Positions 15,573-23,741 of a stretch of DNA of 64,000 nucleotides are shown here, one piece after another. The position numbers and the translations under genes were made by a program. The DNA is from Arthrobacter sp. CJ23. GTDB lineage: Bacteria > Actinomycetota > Actinomycetes > Actinomycetales > Micrococcaceae. Position 1 is the first letter of the stretch; each line of letters opens with the position of its first letter. Under the pieces are notes generated by a model, which searched no databases, was not told the origin of the DNA, and saw nothing but the letters and a program-made list of their open reading frames with translations. The stretch is from positions 310,001 through 374,000 of the forward strand of contig NZ_CP102950.1 of assembly GCF_024741795.1 (NCBI RefSeq), given 5' to 3'.

Positions 15573-17615
15573 TCAGGCTGCGGCGGTCGCGGGAACCGGC
15601 TCGGCCTCGACCGGCTTCCGGACTGCCCAGCGCTTCAGGGCAAGAAGAACGAGGGCCGTCACAATCACGCCTGCCACGATCGACAGGACGAACATGAGCA
15701 CGTTGCCGATGGCGAAGAAGACGAAGATGCCGCCGTGCGGGGCCTGGGACGTGACGCCGGCTGCCATGCTGAGAGCACCGGTCACGGCACCGCCCACCAT
15801 CGACGCAGGGATGACACGCAGCGGGTCAGCAGCGGCAAAGGGGATGGCACCTTCGGAGATGAAGGAAGCACCCAGGAGCCAGGCTGCTTTGCCGTTCTCG
15901 CGCTCAACCAGGCTGAAGCCCTTCTTGTTGAGCGCGGTGGCCAGGGCCATGGCCAGCGGGGGAACCATGCCTGCGGCCATGACGGCCGCCATGATCTGCA
16001 GCGGAGCGGGGTTGTCCAGGCTGCCGGCACCCAAGCCGGCGACGGCGAAGCCGTAGGCAACCTTGTTGACCGGGCCGCCGAGGTCGAAGCACATCATGAG
16101 GCCGAGGATGATGCCCAGGATCACTGCGGAGGCGCCGGTCATGCCGGTCAGCCAAGCGTTGAGAGCCACCGTGATGCCAGCGATGGGGCCGCCCAGGACA
16201 AGGAACATCAGGCCGGAGGCGAAGATGGAGGCCCCAAGCGGGATAATAACGACGGGCATGAGACCCCGCAGCCACCGGGGTACAGTGAAGCTGCCGATCC
16301 AATGGGCCGCGACACCGGCCAGCAGGCCGCCCACGATGCCGCCCAGGAAGCCGGCGCCCATGAATCCGGCGACAGCGCCCGCAACAAAGCCGGGAGCGAT
16401 GCCCGGGCGGTCGGCGATGCCGAAGGCGATGTAGCCTGCCAGCGCCGGGACGAGGAAATTGAAGGCCAAGGCCCCGATCTTGAAGAGCACCGCACCAAGG
16501 TACGCGCCGAGCGGACCCCATGCCTGATCCGGGAACGCGGTCGGCAGGTTGCCCAGGGTGTTCTCCGCCAGGATCTTGTCCGCAAATCCGGGAATCCCGT
16601 AGCCGCCCATCAGGAAGCCGAGGGCAATGAGCAGGCCGCCGCCGGCGACGAACGGGATCATGTAGCTGACGCCAGTCAGCAGGACCTTCTTGAGCTTGGT
16701 GCCGAGGTGTTCGCTGGCTGCCTCGGCGGCGTGTTCGGCGTTTTCTTCCGCGCCGAAGTGCGGAACACGACGGGCGTTGGGGTCCGCGGCGGCAGTGAGA
16801 GCCTCCTGCACCATCTTGGCCGGTTCGTCGATGCCGCGCTTGACCGGTGCGTTGATGACCGGCTTGCCAGCGAAGCGCTCCTTGCCGCGGACGTCGACGT
16901 CCACAGCGAAGATCACGGCGTCGGCCGCGGCAATAACCGCGGGGTCCAGCGGGGTGACGGCCCCGGAACCCTGGGTTTCCACCTGCAGGTCCACGCCGAG
17001 TTCCTTCGCTGCGGCCACGAGGGAATCGGCGGCCATGTACGTGTGGGCGATGCCGGTGGGGCAGGCCGTGACGGCGACAATGCGCTTGGGCGCGGCCGGT
17101 GCTGCAGCCGCGGCCGGAGCAGACTCTGCAGGGACGGCAGCGGGGGCGGCGTGTGCAGCCGGCTTGTCCGCCAGGGCGCCGTCGACGAGGTCCACGATGT
17201 CCTGCTCCGTGGCAGCGGCGCGGAGGGCTGCGGTGAAGTCCTTCTTGATGAGGGAGCGGGCCAGCTTGGAGAGCAGCTTCAGGTGCTCCTGATCGGCCCC
17301 TTCCGGTGCGGCGATGAAGAAGATGATGTCGGCGGGGCCGTCCTTGGCGCCGAAGTCCACCTTGTGGGAAAGCCGGGCCATGGCCAGCGCCGGTTCGGTC
17401 ACCGCGGCGGAGCGGCAGTGCGGGATCGCGATGCCGCCCGGGACGCCTGTGGCGGTCTTTTGCTCACGGGCGAAGGCATCGGTGAAGAGCCCTTCCACCT
17501 CGGAAGCGCGGCCGGCGTCGGCAACTTTGCCGGCCAGGAAACGGATGACGTCGGCGGGGGCGTCGCCGAGGTTCTGGTCGAGGGTGACCAATTGGGGGGT
17601 GATGAGCTGGGTCAC
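15573..17615 (-). CDS. fruA: fructose-specific PTS permease EIIABC
   Basis: A 680-residue fused permease that imports fructose as fructose 1-phosphate. EIIA (1-150) has His66 in G-I-A-I-P-H-C-R-S. An Ala/Pro linker (152-176) joins it to EIIB (177-280) with Cys185 in T-A-C-P-T-G-I-A-H-T-Y-M. EIIC (about 325-660) is a multi-spanning membrane domain with G-G-P-V-N-K and the G-A-I-P-F-A-A-A-D-P loop. I use the GTG at 17615: AAGGA is eight bases upstream and it lies two bases after the stop of the kinase gene. A longer in-frame reading would run through that gene. Third gene of the fruR-fruK-fruA operon. Confidence 0.95.
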   Translation of the reverse strand: MTQLITPQLVTLDQNLGDAPADVIRFLAGKVADAGRASEVEGLFTDAFAREQKTATGVPGGIAIPHCRSAAVTEPALAMARLSHKVDFGAKDGPADIIFFIAAPEGADQEHLKLLSKLARSLIKKDFTAALRAAATEQDIVDLVDGALADKPAAHAAPAAVPAESAPAAAAAPAAPKRIVAVTACPTGIAHTYMAADSLVAAAKELGVDLQVETQGSGAVTPLDPAVIAAADAVIFAVDVDVRGKERFAGKPVINAPVKRGIDEPAKMVQEALTAAADPNARRVPHFGAEENAEHAAEAASEHLGTKLKKVLLTGVSYMIPFVAGGGLLIALGFLMGGYGIPGFADKILAENTLGNLPTAFPDQAWGPLGAYLGAVLFKIGALAFNFLVPALAGYIAFGIADRPGIAPGFVAGAVAGFMGAGFLGGIVGGLLAGVAAHWIGSFTVPRWLRGLMPVVIIPLGASIFASGLMFLVLGGPIAGITVALNAWLTGMTGASAVILGIILGLMMCFDLGGPVNKVAYGFAVAGLGAGSLDNPAPLQIMAAVMAAGMVPPLAMALATALNKKGFSLVERENGKAAWLLGASFISEGAIPFAAADPLRVIPASMVGGAVTGALSMAAGVTSQAPHGGIFVFFAIGNVLMFVLSIVAGVIVTALVLLALKRWAVRKPVEAEPVPATAAA

Positions 17616-17617
17616 TG

Positions 17618-18604
17618 TTAGTCCTTCTGAAGGGCCGTGATGGTTACGGCGTCGGGGGTTGTCTGGTGGACTGCAGGGACAGTGGAGCCCGGCAGCGAAG
17701 CAGCAGCGGCACCATGTGCCACGGCCTGACGAAGGCAGTCCTGCGGGGACCTGCCCTGGGTAGCGGCCAACAAGTATCCGGCCAGTGAGGAATCTCCGGC
17801 GCCCACCGTGCTGACGGCCTTGATCGGCGGATGCGTGGCGAACCACGCACCGTCGGCCGTCACCAGGACTGCGCCCTTGGAACCGAGTGTTGCAAGAACG
17901 GCCCCTACACCGCTGGCGACGACGGCGGCAGCGGCTTCGGCCGCCTTGGCCGGGTCCGCTTCCAGTTCGTCAGCCGTGGAGACATTGGTGAGACCCGCCG
18001 CTGCGGCGAGCTCGGCAAGCTCCTCAGCGTTGGGCTTGAGGAGGTCCGGCTTCCCCGCGGCTTCACCCTTCAGGGCGGCAGCGAGCGGGGCTCCGGAGGA
18101 ATCGATGGCGATGCTCGGGACTGCCGTGCCATCGGCCCGGGAACGAAGCCGTGTTGCGATCGTGGCGTAGAAATCCGCGGGAACTCCTGGTGGGAGCGAA
18201 CCCGCGAGTACCACCCAGCTGGCGCCACGGGAGCGCTCCAGCAGCAGCCCGATCAGGGCCTCCTGCTGTTCTGCGCCCAGCTCCGGGCCGGGTTCGTTGA
18301 TCTTGGTGGTGACGCCGTCCGGTTCGGTGAGCGTCACGTTGCTGCGCAGCGCCTGGCCGATCGGCAGCGCCGCGAACGGAACACCGCCGTCGTGCAGTCC
18401 TGCAAGGACGGGGTCCGAATCCGCGCCCGGCAGCACCGCCACGGTCTCAAGGCCGGAGGCCACGAGCGCGCGGGAGACGTTGACGCCCTTTCCGCCGGAG
18501 TGCTGGTGGACGGCGACGGCGCGCTGCACTTCGCCGCGGGCCAGCGGGCCCGGGAGCTCAACGGTGCGGTCGAGGCTGGGGTTGGCGGTGAGCGTGACGA
18601 TCAT
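17618..18604 (-). CDS. fruK: 1-phosphofructokinase
   Basis: A 328-residue PfkB-family kinase that converts fructose 1-phosphate, made by the adjacent EIIABC, to fructose 1,6-bisphosphate. The start T-A-N-P-S-L-D-R-T and the H-S-G-G-K-G-V-N-V-S-R motif (35-45) bind sugar phosphate. P-N-x-x-E at 191-195 and V-G-A-G-D-S with catalytic Asp271 are the family signatures. Its ATG overlaps the regulator stop (ATGA) and fruA starts two bases after its stop, so the three genes form a tightly coupled operon. Confidence 0.95.
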   Translation of the reverse strand: MIVTLTANPSLDRTVELPGPLARGEVQRAVAVHQHSGGKGVNVSRALVASGLETVAVLPGADSDPVLAGLHDGGVPFAALPIGQALRSNVTLTEPDGVTTKINEPGPELGAEQQEALIGLLLERSRGASWVVLAGSLPPGVPADFYATIATRLRSRADGTAVPSIAIDSSGAPLAAALKGEAAGKPDLLKPNAEELAELAAAAGLTNVSTADELEADPAKAAEAAAAVVASGVGAVLATLGSKGAVLVTADGAWFATHPPIKAVSTVGAGDSSLAGYLLAATQGRSPQDCLRQAVAHGAAAASLPGSTVPAVHQTTPDAVTITALQKD

Positions 18605-19437
18605 ACGATCACCACGTCGACGCCGGCATCGGCCAGGGCGGCCGAGAGCTCTGCTGAGGGGGTGTTGTCTGTGATCAAGGTGTCCACATCTTTCAGGGCG
18701 GCGAACTGGACCAGTGTTTCGGCGTCCAGCTTGGAGGAGTCGGCCAGCACCACAACGCGGCGGGCAGACTTGACGAAGGCTGCCTTCACGGCAGCTTCTT
18801 CGGGGTCCGGGGTGCTGAGCCCGAACCCGGGGTGGATCCCGTTGGCGCCCACGAACGCGATGTCCGGGCGCAGTTTGTAGGCGGCGTCCACGGTGGACTG
18901 TCCGACGGCGGCCTGGGTGAGTCCGCGGACGCGTCCGCCCAGGATCTGGAGGGCAATGCCGGGGGTGTTGGAGAGCTTGCCGGCAATGGGGATGGCGTGG
19001 GTGATGACCACGAGCTCCCCGTCCGGCCCTGCTGTGGTGTTGCGCTGGGCGAGGACCTCGGCCAGGGTCTCGGTGCTGGAACCGGCGTCGAGGAGGATGC
19101 TGCCGGACTCCGGGATCAAGGCCAGGGCGGCGTCGGCAATCCGCAGCTTTTCGAGCTTCCGCTGGACGGTGCGCTCGAAGATGCTTTCCTCGCGGGTGCT
19201 GAGGCGGTCCGAGGATACGGCGCCGCCATGGACCCGGCGCAGCTTGCCTTCGGTTTCAAGGGCGGCGAGATCCCGGCGCACGGTCTCGGTGGTGATGCTG
19301 AAACGGTCGGCCAGTTCGGTGACGCTGACGCGGCCGCGCTCGCCGACAAGGCTGGAAATGAGCTGCTGGCGCTCCTCTGCGAACACGTACCCTCCATTGC
19401 GTAGATTCAAGGCCGGACCATCCGTGACAGTCATCAC
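18601..19437 (-). CDS. fruR: DeoR-family regulator of the fructose operon
   Basis: A 278-residue DeoR/GlpR-type repressor. The N-terminal winged helix (about 18-75) has R-Q-Q-L-I-S-S-L-V and R-V-S-V-T-E-L-A-D-R-F-S-I-T-T-E-T-V-R-R-D-L-x-x-L-E. The effector domain (about 90-260) resembles phosphosugar isomerases, with D-A-G-S-S-T and the late D-S-S-K. The likely inducer is fructose 1-phosphate (by analogy). First gene of the operon. An inverted repeat over its promoter is the probable operator, so it should be autoregulated. Confidence 0.92.
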   Translation of the reverse strand: MMTVTDGPALNLRNGGYVFAEERQQLISSLVGERGRVSVTELADRFSITTETVRRDLAALETEGKLRRVHGGAVSSDRLSTREESIFERTVQRKLEKLRIADAALALIPESGSILLDAGSSTETLAEVLAQRNTTAGPDGELVVITHAIPIAGKLSNTPGIALQILGGRVRGLTQAAVGQSTVDAAYKLRPDIAFVGANGIHPGFGLSTPDPEEAAVKAAFVKSARRVVVLADSSKLDAETLVQFAALKDVDTLITDNTPSAELSAALADAGVDVVIV

Positions 19438-19465
19438 ATGATGTGGAATTGCTTGACTCTATCTT

Positions 19466-19503
19466 TGTTCATGTTGGTAAGTCAATAGAAAACAACATAA
19501 ACA
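19466..19503 (-). promoter_or_regulatory. fru operon promoter with candidate FruR operator
   Basis: TGTTCATGTTG (19466-19476) and CAACATAAACA (19493-19503) form a 10/11 inverted repeat with a 16-bp gap. On the operon strand TTGACT (19480-19485) lies within it as a -35 candidate, with ATAGAG (19457-19462) 17 bases downstream as a weak -10. A DeoR-type repressor bound to the arms would cover the promoter. The binding protein is inferred from position. Confidence 0.55.
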
Positions 19504-19698
19504 CAGATTCGCGGGCACGGCTGGTGAAGGCCGCGTAACGTGCGCGTGATTTGGCGGGGCGTTTGGGGTTGGGCCCAGCGGGGTGCCCGTAGCTTGCCCC
19601 GGGGGTGGGCCCGCGCCGCCGCCGGCTGGATTCCCGGCTGATGAAGCGCCCGTCGATGCCCTCGTGGCCGTCTGTGCTTTGAGGTGCTGCCCAACCCT

Positions 19699-21051
19699 TC
19701 AGCGAGGGCTGCGATGGCGGCGCATGCTAGGCCTCGGGAGAGGTACTCCGCTGGCGAAGCGTACCGGGGCGACTCGGAATGGCGGTGGGGCAGGGGCTGC
19801 GGTCGGCTTCAAGCCACTACCGGGCGCCGGCCACGAGCCGCCGGGCGCCGGTCCTGGGGTGCGGGCTGTGGTTGCTGTGTAGCTCGCCGGTATTGGCGGG
19901 TGGTCTGTGTATGTTCGGCCGGTGGGGCTGGTCCATTCCAGGATCCCTGCCCCGGCCTGACCGGCTTTCCAGGCTGTGTGGTGCTTGAGCATGTGGTGGC
20001 GCCGGCGGAGTCCGGCGAGGTTGCCGGTTTCTGTGGGGCCGCCGAGGGCGGCGTCGTGTGTGTGGTCGAGGTCCAGCTTGCGGCCTTTGATGCCACAGCC
20101 GGGGAAGCGGCATCTGGAGTCTCGGGCCGTGAGGAGGCGTTTGAGGTCTTCGCCGGGCCGGTACCTGTCCACGGTGAGGACTGCGCCGTTGAGCGGGTCG
20201 GTCAGGACCCTGATCCGGGCGGTGATGGCTGCCAGGTGTCCGTGCGGGGTGTCATGTGCAGACGGGGCGCCGCGGAGCAGAAGATCTGCCAAGAGGTCGG
20301 CGCGGAGCTGGTCTGTGTTTCGGCCCGGCGCGGCGGGGCCGGCCGATGACGCGGCTTCTGCGTGTGTCCGTGCCATGCGAGTGAGGCGGCGGTGGATGCT
20401 GTGCGCCACAGCTGCGGGGAGGGTGGCGGCGAGTTCTGCCATCCCGTCGGGCAAGGGTGTCACCCGGACACACCGTTCCGCAACCGCCTGCTCATGCCGG
20501 GTGGTCAAAGGCCAAGGCTGGGCTTTCTCTGCCTCCCGGACGGCCATGCGCCCTACGCGGCCAGGCGCCTGCCTTTCGGCGCAGGCCACCACCACAGACT
20601 CATACCTGGACAGGGCGGCGGGGTCGTCCAGTCTTGTCCCGGCGTCCTGGATCACGCGGGCGTGGGCCAGGCTGATCCGGCCCTGCGCAAGGGCCCGGAA
20701 CGTCACAGGGAAACGGTCCGGAAGCTCCACCGCCTGGCCCATCTGCCGCTGCACCGTGCGGTCGTTCGCACGGGTGGCAGTCGCGATCTCAGCCGCCACC
20801 GCACGCTGGGCCAGCTCCGCCGAGCGTGAATCCCGGCCTGCGGCCGCGAACTCCGGCCGCGAGCCGCCGTCGTTCATCATCTCCGCCAGCCGCGAGGCCA
20901 TGGCGAGGGTGTACTCCCGTATGGCCTGCAAGCCGGCGATCGCCGCTTCCAGCGACTCCAGAGTGGAGACCAGCCCGTCCAGCACCAGCAACGGATCGGG
21001 CACCGCAACAGGCTGCGGTGCCCACTCATCCAGGCCGGTGGTGATCTCCAT
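19699..21051 (-). CDS. HNH endonuclease with DUF222 (13E12-type) domain
   Basis: A 450-residue protein of a family highly expanded in actinobacteria. DUF222 covers about residues 20-300 and is alpha-helical. The HNH nuclease follows at about 305-355: R-D-S-R-C-R-F-P-G-C-G with the zinc-binding cysteines, then L-D-L-D-H-T-H-D and N-L-A-G-L-R-R-R-H-H-M-L-K-H-H. The last 70 residues are a Pro/Arg-rich tail. It acts on DNA, presumably as a nicking or double-strand nuclease; the biological role of the family is unsettled. No partner gene or flanking repeat ties it to a mobile element here. Confidence 0.9.
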   Translation of the reverse strand: MEITTGLDEWAPQPVAVPDPLLVLDGLVSTLESLEAAIAGLQAIREYTLAMASRLAEMMNDGGSRPEFAAAGRDSRSAELAQRAVAAEIATATRANDRTVQRQMGQAVELPDRFPVTFRALAQGRISLAHARVIQDAGTRLDDPAALSRYESVVVACAERQAPGRVGRMAVREAEKAQPWPLTTRHEQAVAERCVRVTPLPDGMAELAATLPAAVAHSIHRRLTRMARTHAEAASSAGPAAPGRNTDQLRADLLADLLLRGAPSAHDTPHGHLAAITARIRVLTDPLNGAVLTVDRYRPGEDLKRLLTARDSRCRFPGCGIKGRKLDLDHTHDAALGGPTETGNLAGLRRRHHMLKHHTAWKAGQAGAGILEWTSPTGRTYTDHPPIPASYTATTARTPGPAPGGSWPAPGSGLKPTAAPAPPPFRVAPVRFASGVPLPRPSMRRHRSPR

Positions 21052-21139
21052 GAACCCATCCCATCACCAGGCAGTGACATTAAAGGGGTGCCGGAATCTG
21101 ACTCGGACGCCCGGCATTCTCCTCCTCCGCCGTCGCCGT

Positions 21140-21222
21140 CGTCGTGATGCTTACCTCACGACGCGTCGCCGTCCTAATGCCCGGCCGCCGCCGTCGTGGT
21201 GCCTACCTCACGATGCGCCGCC
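21140..21222. repeat. imperfect duplication at the lrp 3' end
   Basis: A 31-bp segment spanning the stop codon of the Lrp-type gene (21192-21222) is repeated at 21140-21170 with 27 of 31 bases identical, 52 bp apart. The duplicate lies wholly in the gap between the two leftward genes and carries a TAA where the gene has TAG. It looks like a local slippage duplication. Confidence 0.7.
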
Positions 21223-22189
21223 CCGAAGCATCCAGACGGATGCCCAGGTGCTTCGGGGTGCGCAGCACAATCGAGCGGTCCACGATTTCGGCGAACGGCA
21301 GGCGCTCGCCGAGGTGGCGCTCCAGCAAGGTGATGTCTTCGATGCGGCGCAGCCACACGGCCACCACCAGGGAGTAGTTGCCCACGGTGGTGGTGACCAG
21401 CCGGACTTCGTCCAGGCCCACCAGCTTCCCGGCCACCGAGCCCACCTGCGTTGCCGGCACGCGCATGAAGAACCACACATACACCGGCCAGCCCGAATAC
21501 GGCCGGGCCACTTCAAGGCGGATGACCACCCGCTGCTGGGCCAGCACGGTGTTCAGCGCGCTCCGGACCCTGGCCTGGCTGATGCCGAGTTCGCCGGAAA
21601 TGCTGGTCACGGAGGCGCGGGCGTCCCTGCGCAGGATGCCGGCCAGCCCCTCCTCGATGTCGGCGGGGACCTGGCGCATGACCTCCTTGGGCGCCGGGAT
21701 GGCCCGTTCCAGGGCCCTGACTTCGCCAACGCTCAGCGAGCGCAGGCGCCAGACCTGGGCATCGGCCACCACCTGGATGGCGCGGTGCGTCCGCATACTG
21801 CGGATGCCATCCACAGTGGAGAGCCGGTCAAGCACATAGCGGGACAGCGCGGCGTCGTCCGTGCAGACCAAGGTGACGATCATGTCGCGGCCGCCCGCCG
21901 TCAGGTCGATCGTGAGGACCTCGGGATCGTTGGCAAGTACCTCCGCCACGGGGGACATGCTGGCCGGCGCGCATTCGATTTCCAGGAACGCCGTGACTGC
22001 CCCGGTGCCGGCACCCGGGTAGCACCCCACCCAGGCCAGGCCCTGTTCCTGCAGCTGCTCCCACCGCCGGGCGAGCGTCACAGGGTCCGCGCCAACCGTT
22101 GGCGCGAGCGTTGCCCAAGGAGCCCTCGGCCGGACCTGCAGGGCATGCAGAAGCCGGAGATCGCGCTCGTCGAAAACAAGATCCTGCAT
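21203..22189 (-). CDS. tandem Lrp/AsnC-family regulator
   Basis: A 328-residue protein with two Lrp units fused in tandem. Unit 1 has a winged helix at about 1-50 (D-E-R-D-L-R-L-L-H-A-L-Q) and a ligand domain at about 62-140. Unit 2 begins near residue 180 with D-I-E-E-G-L-A-G-I-L-R-R-D-A-R-A-S-V-T-S-I-S-G-E-L-G-I-S. Ordinary Lrp proteins are about 150 residues. Such doubles occur in actinobacteria and usually control amino-acid or peptide uptake genes. It is divergent from a DUF3100 permease and amidohydrolase and probably controls them. Confidence 0.9.
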   Translation of the reverse strand: MQDLVFDERDLRLLHALQVRPRAPWATLAPTVGADPVTLARRWEQLQEQGLAWVGCYPGAGTGAVTAFLEIECAPASMSPVAEVLANDPEVLTIDLTAGGRDMIVTLVCTDDAALSRYVLDRLSTVDGIRSMRTHRAIQVVADAQVWRLRSLSVGEVRALERAIPAPKEVMRQVPADIEEGLAGILRRDARASVTSISGELGISQARVRSALNTVLAQQRVVIRLEVARPYSGWPVYVWFFMRVPATQVGSVAGKLVGLDEVRLVTTTVGNYSLVVAVWLRRIEDITLLERHLGERLPFAEIVDRSIVLRTPKHLGIRLDASGRRIVR

Positions 22190-22207
22190 TTGTCACCAAA
22201 CTTTTCT

Positions 22208-22223
22208 GAATTTCCTGCAATTC
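22208..22223. promoter_or_regulatory. candidate Lrp-type site in divergent promoter region
   Basis: GAATT-N6-AATTC lies in an AT-rich 111-bp gap between the divergent Lrp-type gene and the permease operon. Lrp-family proteins favour such short AT-rich palindromes. The match to any known consensus is not strong, so this rests on symmetry and position. Confidence 0.35.
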
Positions 22224-22300
22224 TAAGGCGCTGTGACGCGGGTTATATAGCTTTTAAGCCATTCGGTTTCTCCTCCCATCAGTTCCAAAGGAAGCCCCCA

Positions 22301-23683
22301 ATGACTTCAACAACCGTTCTCTCCGCTCCCCGGCGCACCAGGGGATCGTTGGCGTGGCTCTGGCCCATCGGTGGGCTTGCGCTGCTCATTGCGACCCTGA
22401 GCCAGATCGTTGGCCCGAAGGTCATCCCTGTTGGCTTTGCCGCGATCACGATCCTCCCGATGGTGTGGGGAATCCTGGCCGGCGGCATCGTCTCCTCGCA
22501 GAAGTTCCGCCCGTTGCCGCGGAGTCTCCAGTCGGCTGCCGGAGCCCTGATGGGTGTCTCAGTCCTCATCCTGGTAGGCAGCCTGGCCTTCACCATGGGC
22601 CCGAACCTTCCCCTGCTCTTCCGTGCTGGCCCGGCCCTGCTGCTGCAGGAAGTCGGCCACCTGCTGGGCACCCTGATCCTTGCGCTTCCGCTGGCCGTCA
22701 TGCTCAAGATGGGCCCGGCAACCATCGGCGCCACCTTCTCCATTGACCGTGAAGGCTCCTTCGCCATGGTCAGCGAACGCTACGGCACCGACTCCCACCC
22801 GTACCGCGGCGTCCTGTCGATGTACGTCTTCGGCACCATCTTCGGCGCCGTCTTCATCTCTCTCCTGGCTTCCGTGACCGCTTCCCTGGGCATCTTCGAC
22901 CCGCTGGCCCTCGCCATGGGCGCCGGTGTGGGCTCCGGCTCCATGATGGCTGCAGGCGCCGCGAGCGTTGCCGCCCAGTTCCCCGAACTGAAGGATCAGA
23001 TCTTCGCCGTTGCGGGCACCTCGAACATCATCACCAGCCTGTTGGGCGTGTACGTCGGCATCTGGATCGCGCTTCCGCTGGCGGACAAGATGTACCACGC
23101 ACTTATCCGTCGCTTCCCGCACCTCGGCGCCCCGGCGAACGCCGGAACCGCCGCCGCCGGAACCGCCGCCGACGTTGCCGCCGTCGAGTCCGCCGCCGTC
23201 GAGTCCGCATCCGCGGAAGCCGAGGGTGAAAACCGTGGCCCAGTGAAGGTTCCGCTGTACATCGCGATGCCTGTCCTCACCGTGATCGGCATCTTCATCG
23301 CCTCGATCGCCGCGGGCGGTTTCTCCTGGAACATCGTGGCCGGCTACCTCATCATCGACGCCCTCCTGCTGGTGGGCATGGGCTTGTCCAGGCTCTGCCG
23401 CGGCAAGGTCCCCAGCATGGTTTTCATCATCACCCTCGGCGCATTGGCATCCAGCCCGGTCTCGCCGTTCGCCAAGTCCCTGATCACCATGGTCACCAGC
23501 GTCAACTTCCTGTCCATCTGCACCGTGGTGCTGACCGTCGCCGGGCTGAGCCTGGGCAAGGACATTCCGTTGCTGCGCCGCATCGGCTGGCGGATTGTCC
23601 CCGTGGGTCTGATCGCCATCGCTTCCTCGTACCTCTTCTCCGTGGTCATCGCCCAGTTCACCCTCGGCCTCGGCGCGCACTGA
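22301..23683 (+). CDS. DUF3100-type integral membrane protein, probable transporter
   Basis: A 460-residue membrane protein with about 11 hydrophobic segments (first near residues 17-40, last near 428-452). A polar Ala/Glu-rich loop at about 275-310 splits it into two halves. I recognise it as the DUF3100 family. The region M-A-L-G... A-G-A-A-S-V-A-A-Q-F-P with the preceding M-G-A-G-V-G-S-G-S-M-M is strongly conserved-looking. AAAGG lies ten bases before the ATG. The M20 amidohydrolase 58 bp downstream suggests it imports the amide or peptide that enzyme cleaves. Substrate not determinable. Confidence 0.85.
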   Translation: MTSTTVLSAPRRTRGSLAWLWPIGGLALLIATLSQIVGPKVIPVGFAAITILPMVWGILAGGIVSSQKFRPLPRSLQSAAGALMGVSVLILVGSLAFTMGPNLPLLFRAGPALLLQEVGHLLGTLILALPLAVMLKMGPATIGATFSIDREGSFAMVSERYGTDSHPYRGVLSMYVFGTIFGAVFISLLASVTASLGIFDPLALAMGAGVGSGSMMAAGAASVAAQFPELKDQIFAVAGTSNIITSLLGVYVGIWIALPLADKMYHALIRRFPHLGAPANAGTAAAGTAADVAAVESAAVESASAEAEGENRGPVKVPLYIAMPVLTVIGIFIASIAAGGFSWNIVAGYLIIDALLLVGMGLSRLCRGKVPSMVFIITLGALASSPVSPFAKSLITMVTSVNFLSICTVVLTVAGLSLGKDIPLLRRIGWRIVPVGLIAIASSYLFSVVIAQFTLGLGAH

Positions 23684-23741
23684 CGCCCCGCCAACAGCCA
23701 TCAAGCCGCACCCGCTGACCCGACACTCCCGAAAGGCCACC

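Noticed and set aside
15735..17621. Long plus-strand open frame opposite the fructose EIIABC
   Set aside because: A shadow of the real gene, with a low-complexity Gly/His/Asp-rich product.
19699..21051. HNH/DUF222 gene as a sign of a mobile element or intron
   Set aside because: No flanking repeats, integrase or intron structure; such genes are common stand-alone chromosomal genes in actinobacteria.
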